64,000 bases of DNA, taken from the NCBI GenBank assembly GCA_007844125.1, contig CM017556.1, positions 18,406,017-18,470,016 of the forward strand, written 5' to 3'. Within the stretch, counting starts at the first letter, position 1; every line of letters begins with the position of its first letter. Under the pieces are notes generated by a model, which saw nothing but the letters and a program-made list of their open reading frames with translations, did not search any database and had not been told where the DNA came from. The position numbers and the translations under genes were made by a program. The stretch comes from Sinonovacula constricta (Eukaryota; Mollusca; Bivalvia; Cardiida; Solecurtidae). Shown here one piece after another: positions 54,906 to 64,000 of the stretch.

Positions 54906-56816
54906 GAGACAGAATCACAATGACTCCTTTTATTAGGACCTCTGAATTTTATTCCATCTCCCCAGGGGTATAATTGATTATATATCCATGTGTACACGGT
55001 CATCCTACTGCCAATATTTATCATTGTTATATAATTGTTGTCTAATGGTGATTATATTGATAGGTGTGAGAATAATACCCAAGAGTTTTATACTTCCATA
55101 AATAATTAATTGTTTACTACAACTGCAGGTGCCATTTTTCACAACCTTAAGAGTGGATACTATTGAATGAGACAGCCCCTACCATTGAACATGGCAAATA
55201 TTGCCCTGTCAGCAGTGGCGTGGAAATCTAGTGCCAGGCATGGGTAATCTGACAGACCAAGTTATTCTGCCTTATTATCTCGCAAACAAGTAGAATTTTC
55301 TAATGTATTATGAATATAAAGATTGATTTCAGCAACAACAACAAAACTATATAAATATAACCTATCGCCAACAATAAACAATGAAAGCGCTGCAAACCAT
55401 GTGGTATTCACAGCTTTAGAAAAGTAGTCATCTTTTGAGATGATAAGAACTAGAGTAGATAAAAAAACACAGCCATACATAATCTTTTTGCTGTTAAACC
55501 TTGTTAACACACCTTCTCAAACAGTAAAGTCCAGTAGTAGACATAAGCCAAAGTTTGAGTCAAGAACCAAGACCAGGTAACCAACTTTAACAAGAGAGAG
55601 ATTGTTGTTATAGCCCTATGCTTGTTACATCATACCACATTTCACTGGATGCTGTAGTTCTAAGCATAATGGATGGTGGTTTATTAATAATTTTGAAGTT
55701 TGTTAAGAATTAAATTTTATAATCACATTTGCATCTAGTTTAAACAGGCTTGACATACTAACATAAATATATTTTAACTGCCATGAGAGTTTAACTGTGG
55801 GACTTTTTGTTCCACGTCCATTCATGATAATACAGTGAAATGCTATTTTGTTTGTGCTGGAGGCAAGAATAGACTTTCTATGTAAAACAGTAACAACAAA
55901 TTAACTGCTTATTCAAAAAAACAGAATAGATAGGAAAACAACCCATCTTCTAAGCATGTCAATTGACCAGTAAACTCACAGTGTTGGCTTAGTTTGTTGT
56001 TTGTGGCTTTGTTGTTTATGCATGTGATGTTGTCTGAAAAATTAACGACTTAATCAAAATTGAATGGTTATAGTGACTTGCGCATGAAAATATTAAGCTG
56101 TATTTTCAAGCTTATTTTTCAATAACCAGACTGTTTGTTGGTGATGGGTTTTTGCAGGTTTTAGCTTTGGTTGCAAGTTACTAATAAACTTTACATGAAC
56201 TAACATGAAAGTTTAGGCTTTGGTTACACATACTCGCATGCTTTACATGAACTAACATTAATTAAGGTTTAAACTTTGGTTGCAAGTACTAGCAAGCTTT
56301 ACCTGAACTTACATGTGGGTTTAAGCTTTGGTTTAATATACAGGTTAAAGCTTTGGGTGCGAGTACTAACAAATACTCTCAAGCTTTACATCCAGCATTT
56401 GAATAATATAGTGCACTGTTTTGTTCAACAACTTTCTGCATGTAATTAATATAAAATTAACTTATTCTGAGTAACACAATGTTGAACATTTGTGAATGTT
56501 TTTCCACCAGATACTTCTGACATAGATTACACTATGAAGCATGACAACATAACCTGAGGAATTCCCACTGCCTTGAGACAAGATTCTGTCTCCACGCTCC
56601 AGGATAATGACAGTCTAATCTGGTCTGATTTCCAGCTCACCTCCAGCTATTGATTTGTAATTAAATCCTGGGACAAACCTGTTAACCTACTACCTACCGC
56701 ACAATACTATCAGCTTCATCTGCCTCTCATGGTAACAGACAAGTCAATCAGAAATTACGAGTCTTCAACAAATTACGAGTTTGACAAATTTATTAATCTG
56801 CAACACATTTCAAGGT
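54906..56816. other. AT-rich stretch with one decayed short repeat
   Basis: 56160-56400 repeats 'agctttggttgcaagtacta ... ctttacatgaactaacatg' about five times, heavily decayed. The minus frame 55262-55510 has hydrophobic runs but no supported splice entry. No gene. Confidence 0.4.
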
Positions 56817-56995
56817 CAACAACTTATAAGTTCAACAAAGTACACATGTACAACAACTTATAAGTTCAACTAAGTACACGTGTACAACAACTTATAAAGT
56901 TTAACTAAGTACACATGTACAACAACTTATAAGTTCAACAAAGTACACCTGTACAACAAATTACAAATTCAACATATTACAAGTCTTCAACAACT
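56817..56995. repeat. Minisatellite, about 36-bp unit, about 4.5 copies
   Basis: caacaacttataagttcaac plus aaagtacacatgta recurs at about 56817, 56853, 56889 and 56926, then decays. Confidence 0.9.
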
Positions 56996-57519
56996 TGTGC
57001 CACAGAGTACATGTAACTCTTTTCTGGCTGTATTTACTAATACCTATTCAATTTTCAGTTATTTTCAATAACTTCATGCAAACGTATCAAGTTGTTTTTT
57101 AAAATACTATGCAACATATAATGCAGTTCTGATGTACTGATAAAGACAAAACCCAAAGGAGTAAATAGTACAGATAGATCCTAAGTATACAGCTTTCCGT
57201 AGGAGGTAGCTGACCTAGTTGTTCACTATTTGCTTAAGCCTGCTCAAAATATGTTTAGATGGTGAGAGTAAAATTGTTATTATGTCACATTATGGTTTAA
57301 TAGTCGAGACAGTTTAAATGTCAATTTATTAGAAACATTTTAAGAGTGTAAGACTAGTTGAATTGAGGTTAACCTGCAAGCAAAAAAGAAATCAAAGAAA
57401 TTGTCCAGAAGAACTGTTACTATCAAACGAAGCATTTGTGCGTATGTTGATGGAGGATTTTTTAGACTTGTTATTGGTAATGTTCATGGCGTTAGCTAAT
57501 TGTAATAACCTTGTAGCAC
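56996..57519. other. AT-rich stretch with a weak coding-like segment
   Basis: On the plus strand 57400-57470 reads EELLLSNEAFVRMLMEDFLD before ttattg|gtaatg. The composition is good but no credible acceptor precedes it, so it is not called as an exon. Confidence 0.3.
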
Positions 57520-57732
57520 ATGTGGCCAAGCAGTTAGAGTTGCTGACTTGTAAGGAGTCAACCCCACACTGCATGGGTTTGTGTCTTGGTCAGGCCAAGA
57601 ACTTTCATATGGGGAGGTTTTCCTGGTGACCTGCAGTGCTCTGGTAGTTCTACTGAGGCATATGTCTGGGGCCTTTAGTCCCAAATAATTAGCTGAACTT
57701 TGCCAGTATGACGATAATTGAGTCAGGTGAGT
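57520..57732 (+). mobile_element. tRNA-derived SINE, family 1, copy i
   Basis: Head gtggccaagcagttagagtt, tgcatgggtttgtgtcttgg (degraded B box), tatggggaggttttcctggt, tagttctactgaggcatatg and cagtatgacgataattgagt. Confidence 0.7.
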
Positions 57733-57869
57733 AAGGAAAATCAACAACTAAGTAACTTCATGAATAAACTCGTGTCAAAAGATACTTATTCTAATTTATT
57801 TAAAAAGGGACAGATTTATTTAAAAAAAAGATGAAGTAAACTAAAATGTATTGTTAGTTTACAAAATAC

Positions 57870-58097
57870 CTGTGTGAGGGAAGTTAACTACTGCTGCAGA
57901 AGTTATGGACATTGTATGTTTGTCATCAAATGTGAGACAAGTGGTAGAATGCTGCATTTTCTTATTCCAAGGGAGGTAAATATGTACTGCATTTGTAAAT
58001 GGTATGAACAGACTAAGCTCCCTTGTATGGCAGTATGATTCTCTATCTATGGAAAGATCACATAGAGAATCCACTAACTGTAACATAAGGTTGCTTC
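57870..58097 (-). CDS. Candidate internal exon, minus strand, 228 nt, phase 1-1
   Basis: Seen: on the minus strand acceptor aaactaattgcaag ends at 58098. 228 nt are open in one frame through LVDSLCDLSIDRES, YCHTRELSLFIPFTNAVHIY and CLTFDDKHTMSITSAAVVNF. A good donor CACAG|gtattttg starts at 57869. Length is a multiple of three and the phases match (1-1). Composition is balanced, with Cys, Trp, His and Asp. There is no signal peptide or membrane helix; a hydrophobic strand-like run LFIPFTNAVHIYLP is visible. No family is recognised. The exit phase does not match the phase-0 candidates to the left, so if real it needs further exons or a different gene. Confidence 0.42.
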
Positions 58098-58540
58098 CTT
58101 GCAATTAGTTTAAAAATGCTTATGTTTTAGTTGACCCATTTTTGCTCTGTCAGCTTGATGGAAGTAGTTTGTATATGTATGTTATAGTAAGTTACAGATT
58201 CAAAAGTTCCTGTTCCGTTACTACTTAACATACTTATTCTAACTTGAGCCTGACAAGTCTCTGATTAAAGAATAAAAGTTCTGATTCATAATTAATGTCA
58301 TGGTTACTGTTGTTTGTTAATGTTGTTGATATACATGTAGTTACAACATTTTAGATTGTTGTCTTGTATTTTTTACCGAAAAATCAATTTTTAATATTAG
58401 TAATGTTGATCTTATTTAAGAAATTTGTGAATATTTTCATTTTGTTGAAATAAACAATTTTTTTAAATCATTTAAAAGCATTCACAGGAAACGGTAATCA
58501 ATAAATTATAATGTTTAGTGGAGAAAAATGTTTCCTACAT

Positions 58541-58735
58541 TTAACTGATTATAAGCTGATTGACAAAATAGATAACAGTGATATATTGGACTATGTTCAC
58601 GTTCTTGTGCTGACAGCATGGCACTATATCTGCACTATCGCTCATGTCATTGCTCGCTATCCTCATTATCTGGTCATCACAGATTTCTGACTGATTAATA
58701 ACATTAGGAAACCTGCAGTATATAATTGCTCTCAT
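58541..58735 (-). CDS. Possible small ORF, minus strand, 64 codons
   Basis: Seen: ATG at 58735 in acceptable context (aaagATGa), then MRAIIYCRFPNVINQSEICD and DQIMRIASNDMSDSADIVPC, ending in a hydrophobic YITVIYFVNQLIIS and TAA at 58541. The acidic/Cys-containing middle is protein-like; the hydrophobic tail could be a membrane anchor or AT-driven noise. A TATATA lies about 80 bp and a TGACGTCA about 115 bp upstream on the same strand. No poly(A) signal is evident. No family is recognised. Confidence 0.27.
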   Translation of the reverse strand: MRAIIYCRFPNVINQSEICDDQIMRIASNDMSDSADIVPCCQHKNVNIVQYITVIYFVNQLIIS

Positions 58736-58810
58736 CTTTAGTCCATTCACTATTCTATTAGATAATATTACCAATTAGCCTCCCTCATTTCTATGCATGT
58801 CCTAAGAAGG

Positions 58811-58855
58811 GTATATATTATTCATGCACCATCCATGAATGCCAAATGACGTCAA
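58811..58855 (-). promoter_or_regulatory. CRE (TGACGTCA) plus TATA-like pair
   Basis: A perfect palindromic CRE at 58848-58855 and TATATA at 58812-58817 are spaced about 30 bp apart, in the order expected for a minus-strand promoter. Motif-only inference. Confidence 0.28.
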
Positions 58856-59097
58856 CCCTTAGCTGCTGTATTTCCTTATTGCCAATACCAAATTCTTAGT
58901 TTTTTGCTACAACTATTTCTAAGATTACAAAACCTTTTTTAATCTTTTATTTTTGCAACATGATGACATATATTACAAAACACCCTGTCATCCAAGTTTT
59001 ACATACATTAAATTAATGTCATAATATATAAAATGGGTTTAAAAAGAAGCGATCTTTATATATAACATCATCATGCTATGGATATACATCCTTTGTT

Positions 59098-59145
59098 CTG
59101 TCTCCTCTCTCTCTTTGTCTCTCTCTCTCCCTCCCTCCCTCCCTC

Positions 59146-59176
<31 letters not shown>

Positions 59177-59187
59177 CCCTCTCTCTG
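59098..59187. repeat. Compound pyrimidine microsatellite (CT)n(CCCT)n(CTGT)n
   Basis: Runs of CT, about 4 CCCT and about 7 CTGT units, directly abutting the 39-bp array, whose units begin ctgtgtgtag. Confidence 0.97.
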
Positions 59188-61600
59188 TAGATCCTGATTA
59201 GACAGTTCTACCCTGGTACCATACTGTGTGTAGATCCTGATCAGACAGCTCTAGCCAGGATCCATACTGTGTGTAGATCCTGATCAGACACCTAGCCAGG
59301 ATCCATACTGTGTGTAGATCCTGATCAGACACCTAGCCAGGATCCATACTGTGTGTAGATCCTGATCAGACATCTAGCCAGGATCCATACTGTGTGTAGA
59401 TCCTGATCAGACACCTAGCCAGGATCCATACTGTGTGTAGATCCTGATCAGACACCTAGCCAGGATCCATACTGTGTGTAGATCCTGATCAGACACCTAG
59501 CCAGGATCCATACTGTGTGTAGATCCTGATCAGACCTCTAGCCTGGATCCATACTGTGTGTAGATCCTGATCAGACACCTAGCCAGGATCCATACTGTGT
59601 GTAGATCCTGCTCAGACCTCTAGCCAGGATCCATACTGTGTGTAGATCCTGATCAGACACCTAGCCAGGATCCATACTGTGTGTAGATCCTGATCAGACC
59701 TCTAGCCAGGATCCATACTGTGTGAAGATCCTGCTCAGACCTATAGCCAGGATCCATACTGTGTGCAGATCCTGATCAGACCTCTAGCCAGGATCCATAC
59801 TGTGTGTAGATCCTAATCAGACATCTAGCCAAGATCCATTCAGTATGTAGCTTCTAATCAGACCTCTAACCTGGATCCACGCTGTGTGTAGATCCTGATC
59901 AGACCTCAAGCCTGGACCCATACTGTGCATAGCTCCTAATCAGACCTCTAGCCTGCATCCATACTATGTGTAGATCCTGATCAAACGTCTAGCCAGGATC
60001 CATACTGTGCGTAGCTCCTAATCAGACCTCTAGCCTGGATCCATACTGTGTGTAGATACTGATCAGACTTCTAGCCAGGATTCATACTGTGTGTAGATAC
60101 TGATCAGACTTCTAGCCTGGATCCATACTGTGTGTAGATCCTGATCAGACAGCTATATCCTGGATCCATACTGTGTGTAGACCCTGATCAGACAGCTATA
60201 GCCTGGATCCATACTGTTTGTAGATCCTGATCAGACATCTAGCCTGGATCCATACTGTGTGTAGATCCTGATCAGACATCTAGCCAGAATCCACGCTGTG
60301 TGTAGATCCTGATCAGACATCTAGCCTGGATCCATACTGTGTGTAGATCCTCATCAGACATCTAGCCTGGATCCATACTGTGTGTAGATGCTGATCAGAC
60401 CTCTCAATCCTGGATCCATACTGTGTGTAGATCCTGATCAGACAGCTCTAGTCTGGATCCATGCTGTATGTAGATCCTGATCAGACCTCTAGCCAGGATC
60501 CATACTGTGTGTAGATCCTGATCAGACTTCTAGCCTGGATCCATACTGTGTGTAGATCCTGATCAGACCTCTAGCCTGGATCCATACTATGTGTAGATCC
60601 TGATCAGACCTCTAGCTAGGATCCATACTGTGTGTAGATCCTGATCAGACCTCTAGCCTGGATCCATACTGAATGTAGATCCTGATCAGACATCTAGCCT
60701 GGATCCATACTGTGTGTAGATCCTGATCAGACATCTAGCCAGAATCCACGCTGTGTGTAGATCCTGATCAGACATCTAGCCTGGATCCATACTGTGTGTA
60801 GACCCTGATCAGACAGCTATAGCCTGGATCCATACTGTTTGTAGATCCTGATCAGACCTCTAGCCTGGATCCATACTGTGTGTAGATCCTGATCAGACAT
60901 CTAGCCAGAATCCACGCTGTGTGTAGATCCTGATCAGACATCTAGCCTGGATCCATACTGTGTGTTGATCCTCATCAGACCTCTAGCCTGGATCCATACT
61001 GTGTGTAGATGCTGATCAGACCTCTCAATCCTGGATCCATACTGTGTGTAGATCCTGATCAGACAGCTCTAGTCTGGATCCATGCTGTATGTAGATCCTG
61101 ATCAGACCTCTAGCCAGGATCCATACTGTGTGTAGATCCTGATCAGACTTCTAGCCTGGATCCATACTGTGTGTAGATCCTAATCAGACAGCTCTAGCTT
61201 GGAGCCATACTGTGTGTAGATACTGATCAGACAGCTCTAGCCAGGATCCATACTGTGTGTAGATACTGATCAGACAGCTCTAGCCAGGATCCATACTGTG
61301 TGTAGATACTGATCAGACAGCTCTAGCCAGGATCCATACTGTGTATAGATACTGATCAGACAGCTATAGCCAGGATCCATACTGTGTATAGATACTGATC
61401 AGACAGCTCTAGCCAGGATCCATACTGTGTGTAGATCCTGATCAGACAGCTCGAACCAGGATCCATACTGTGTGTAGATACTGATCAGACCTCTAGCCAG
61501 GATCCATACTGTGAATAGATACTGATCAGACAGCTCTAGCTTGGATCCATACTGTGTGTAGATCCTGATCAGACAGCTCTAGCCAGGATCCATACTGTAT
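59188..61600. repeat. 39-bp minisatellite, about 61 copies, with block duplication
   Basis: tgtgtagatcctgatcagac acctagccaggatccatac, period 39 (41-42 in agctctag variants). The left third is uniform. A block of about 16 units at 60280-60540 and onward recurs about 620 bp later (ctcaatcctgg at 60405 and 61025; ccagaatccacgctg near 60284 and again near 60905). Most units contain tgatca and ggatcc. Confidence 0.97.
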
Positions 61601-63076
61601 GTCTAAGCATGGTCAGTGCAGATTAGAAGATTAAGAGGTAATCACAAGTTCTGGAGTAAACACATTTATACATAGAGGACAATTTACTTTATACATTGAC
61701 CATGACTGTGGTCTTGTAAGATGTTATATGCTGATATCTTCTTTTGTTTGTAATGTTTTATTTGATCTGTATTGACTGACAATAAAATGTATTATGCAGT
61801 AATAAAACTGAAAATTCTGATTGGTATTTAGTAAATCTGCATTTTGTACTATGTTTTTATGACTGCTTGGCTTTCAAAATCAAATTCTTTCCTTAATTTT
61901 GTCCAGAATTTCATTTCAATATAGGTCTACATTTATGTAAAGATGCAAGAATAGTGTACATTTTATGGAATATTGCTTTTAAAATTGTGAAATTGTATTG
62001 CATTAGAAACTTTGTTAGTATTAATCTTAGATGTACAGATTTGGTAAAGATGCTTGGTTTTCAAAATCACCCCATTGCACTTAAAACACTCTTGATATTG
62101 GCCTCCTATCTATGAACAAGCCGAAGTGATTTGTACTGATTATTCAATGCCTGGTTTCAAAATCTGTTGTATTGTTGAGCTCGACATTGAAGATATTGAT
62201 CTACATTAAAGGATGTGCAGATATCGCCCAGACCAACAGCATAAGGTCCTTGGCACCGAAGATATACTGAACAACCTGCTGCCACTGCCAGTTAGCTAAT
62301 GCATGGCATTGTGTTGGGTGTTAAGGCTTAGGCTGCTGTGTTTGTGAATAACGCCTACTAATTGTTCTTTATTACTGTACAACATCATGCAATGACAACA
62401 AAACACATTAAAAGATACTAAGGAATAAACAGTGTGGGTCATGAACTGACTGCAGGACTCAGCTGATCTGCATCTACACTGTTTGCCTATGCCTGATCAG
62501 TACATGCTTAGCAGGTTAAGAGGTTTGGGTGCTCCATTGGTCTGGCAGCATGCCAGTTATAAATATGACCACCAGACAGGACTAACGGCCTTCACGCAGT
62601 CAGAGCTTATAATGGCGCAGTTTGCGTGTATGTTAAGTCTATTATGATAAAGAACCCATCTGCTTTTCCTTTAAGAAACAGGTTTGTGTTTGTAAGAACA
62701 TTTGGATGTAAAAAGCTGGCCTCCTGGCCCTGGTGATGCCATCTGTAAGGTTGACATTTTGTGACACCTGCTTCAGTTCCAGGCCTATATTACATGTATA
62801 TAGCACAGTCATGTCATATATGGTACTTAGATAGCTTCCTGCATGGAATTGGTTTCATTCTGTAATAGGGTTCAGTCCTCTTTTCTCTGTGGCATGGGTA
62901 GCATGGGTATGGCGACAGCATGCCCTTGCCAGCAAGAGATCTCTGTAATGGCCATATTCAATTTATAGTAGCCTCATAGCTGTAGTACAGTGGTCCCCAT
63001 TGAAACATTGATGCTGAAGAAGTGCAAAGCATAAGAAGCATAACTCTGGCTCATAAAATTCCTGGGTTGTTCCCCT
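61601..63076. other. AT-rich stretch, nothing firm
   Basis: 62215-62320 and 62530-62640 are GC-richer but all frames break within about 40 codons. 62435-62510 (gatctgcatctacactgttt gcc) resembles dispersed-repeat text. No gene. Confidence 0.4.
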
Positions 63077-63082
63077 TTATTT
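63077..63082 (-). terminator. Poly(A) signal AATAAA for the 63133-63423 exon
   Basis: Minus-strand AATAAA 51 bp beyond the TGA at 63133, within the usual range for a short 3' UTR. Confidence 0.5.
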
Positions 63083-63132
63083 GAAAGAAACAACTTGAGG
63101 AGCATACTTGAACACTATTGCATTGATTCATT

Positions 63133-63423
63133 TCAAACTTCATTTATTATATCCTTATTGGTGGTATAGGATTTCAGTTTCAAGAATTGGACTTCCAGTG
63201 TATCAACTTCTTGAAGTTTTTCCATTGTTGATTTAAAAAAGCGACAATAAATATCATCCTTTTCTGACAGCTGCCAGAATGCAGGTGACACAAAAGTTTC
63301 CATGGCCACATATCTAGTTTCATGTAACCTTGTCAATGAGAGATTTATGTTGATTGTTAAGTAGTGTTGCATTTGCGGTGCATCACCATTAGTTCTTTTG
63401 ACTAACAGATTACATTTCTTGAC
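63133..63423 (-). CDS. Terminal exon of an unidentified minus-strand gene (96 codons)
   Basis: Seen: acceptor gggtcttttctcttttttgaag ends at 63424. Phase 0 reading VKKCNLLVKRTNGDAPQMQH, then LTRLHETRYVAMETFVSPAF, then WQLSEKDDIYCRFFKSTMEK, ends at TGA (63133) with an AATAAA 51 bp on. The strong pyrimidine tract, 96 open codons of balanced composition and the poly(A) signal together make it the best-supported exon in the window. The C-terminal third (STMEKLQEVDTLEVQFLKLK) could be helical. No family is recognised. An internal ATG at codon 19 could start a 78-residue intronless protein; a same-strand promoter-like element lies only 50 bp upstream, which leaves that option open. Confidence 0.55.
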   Translation of the reverse strand, partial: VKKCNLLVKRTNGDAPQMQHYLTININLSLTRLHETRYVAMETFVSPAFWQLSEKDDIYCRFFKSTMEKLQEVDTLEVQFLKLKSYTTNKDIINEV

Positions 63424-63473
63424 CTTCAAAAAAGAGAAAAGACCCAGGTACAGGAGGTACCTTGCAGCACTTT

Positions 63474-63626
63474 ATTGGTGGTGCTGGAGCGCGCCGCCTA
63501 TATATGGAATTCTGAAAAATTTTGCACATGCGAGTGGATGTCCTCGTACATTCTCGTTGTAGCTAGAGAATGATCGAGGGAAAATGGACAAGGCTTTCCA
63601 AATTCCGGAAGTTTCGCGATTTACAC
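63474..63626 (-). promoter_or_regulatory. Promoter-like dispersed element, copy 2
   Basis: Reverse-complement homolog of 5066-5256. On the minus strand it carries cgaaacttccgg (ETS-type), tccattttcc, a stem-loop (63542-63579: CCTCG, 2x2 mismatch, CATTCTC, 10-base loop, GAGAATG, CGAGG), then TATATA at 63500-63505 and ggcggcgcgctccagc. It lies 50 bp upstream of the 63423-63133 exon on the same strand. Either a promoter with conserved architecture or a repeat. Confidence 0.5.
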
Positions 63627-63862
63627 ATTCCCAAAGTACCGGTCCTATTTCGGTAAATGATGTTCTTTTTATATTTAACTGTAGCGAGTATGCAGTATTA
63701 TTATATGTAAAGTTGTTCTTTGTATTAATATGTTTATAAATCTTATAAAAACTATTGGTTATTCATTTAAAATTCACTATTTTCTATATTTCTAAAAATA
63801 AATCGATAGCGTCTGTAGTGGCACGTTATACAAAATATCAATTTTACTTACACACAGATGAC
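63627..63862. other. Short AT-rich gap
   Basis: Nothing supported beyond two CpG-containing words near 63640. Confidence 0.5.
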
Positions 63863-63865
63863 AAT

Positions 63866-63955
63866 CGTGGAATAGCGCAGTGGTTATGGACTTGTTCTGA
63901 TGATAACGGTCTCCAGAGATCGAATCCCGTCACAGTCAAAAAGAATTTTTTTCTC
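63866..63955 (+). mobile_element. tRNA-like Pol III head with T-run terminator (SINE fragment)
   Basis: A box tagcgcagtgg (63873-63883) and B box gatcgaatcc (63919-63928) match consensus; a T7 run follows at 63946-63952. The acceptor-stem ends do not pair, so it is not a functional tRNA. Probably a short tRNA-derived element, possibly transcribed. Confidence 0.55.
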
Positions 63956-64000
63956 TGACCTTTTTCTTCTATGTATTTACAAAAAATATAACAAACGAAA

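Larger units (their letters stand above)
58098..59097. other. AT-rich stretch; holds the small-ORF/promoter candidate
   Basis: Apart from 58541-58855 nothing is supported. Confidence 0.4.

Noticed and set aside
57363..57629. 88-codon plus frame
   Set aside because: Its second half is a family-1 SINE. The first half is protein-like but has no credible acceptor.
63866..63935. Functional tRNA gene
   Set aside because: A and B boxes are good, but the acceptor-stem ends do not pair and no clean cloverleaf forms.
1..64000. Intact autonomous transposon or viral integration
   Set aside because: No frame with reverse transcriptase, integrase, transposase, helicase or capsid motifs could be read on either strand.

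Overview
This is eukaryotic, animal-type genomic DNA: AT-rich (roughly two thirds A+T by eye), with no long open reading frame, no operon-like gene packing and no rRNA genes. It is crowded with minisatellites, tRNA-derived SINE-like elements and short non-autonomous DNA transposons. The mix suggests a marine invertebrate, most likely a bivalve mollusc. The main clues are SINE copies with a degenerate A box and a gttcgagtcc-type B box, a 347-bp tandem unit rich in AGGTCA, and an opening with runs of gtcc/gtct behind a gggggctata stretch. The species assignment is an inference from repeat style, not from a recognised gene.

Coding content is sparse and looks intronic or intergenic. The best candidates are terminal exons. 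A plus-strand last exon ends at 318 and a minus-strand last exon runs 747 to 439, so two genes appear to converge at the left edge. At the right edge a minus-strand last exon (63423 to 63133) has an AATAAA about 50 bp past its stop. A 228-nt minus-strand internal exon candidate lies at 57870-58097. Several micro-exon candidates (24-81 nt) have good splice signals and clean frames, but features this small arise by chance in 64 kb. They lie on both strands, so not all can be right. I recognise no protein family in any of them and give no gene symbols.

Layout: 1-0.75 kb convergent gene ends; 0.8-2.1 kb two minisatellites; 3.5-5.3 kb a SINE and a promoter-like dispersed element; 6.8-7.3 kb a 35-bp array; 9.7-17.5 kb dispersed repeats, a TTAA-flanked MITE, hairpins and SINEs; 18.3-20.8 kb two copies of a TIR transposon, one carrying a coding-like insert; 22-26 kb SINEs; 26.4-26.7 kb two fold-back elements; 27.9-28.5 kb a 42-bp array; 31.2 kb the second TTAA MITE; 35.0-36.5 kb a degenerate ~99-bp array; 37.85-38.88 kb the best transposon copy with a nested hAT-type MITE; 40.0-44.8 kb a 45-bp minisatellite split by a 347-bp tandem element; 47.4, 49.4-51.6 and 59.2-61.6 kb three more homogenised arrays; 52.8-53.2 kb a tandem of tRNA-like units.

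About a fifth of the window is tandem repeat. The most informative features are nesting and hierarchy: a hAT MITE with a perfect 8-bp target duplication inside an older transposon, higher-order repeat structure in three minisatellites, a minisatellite whose seed motif matches single dispersed copies elsewhere in the window, and a fold-back element whose loop recurs alone 3.2 kb away.
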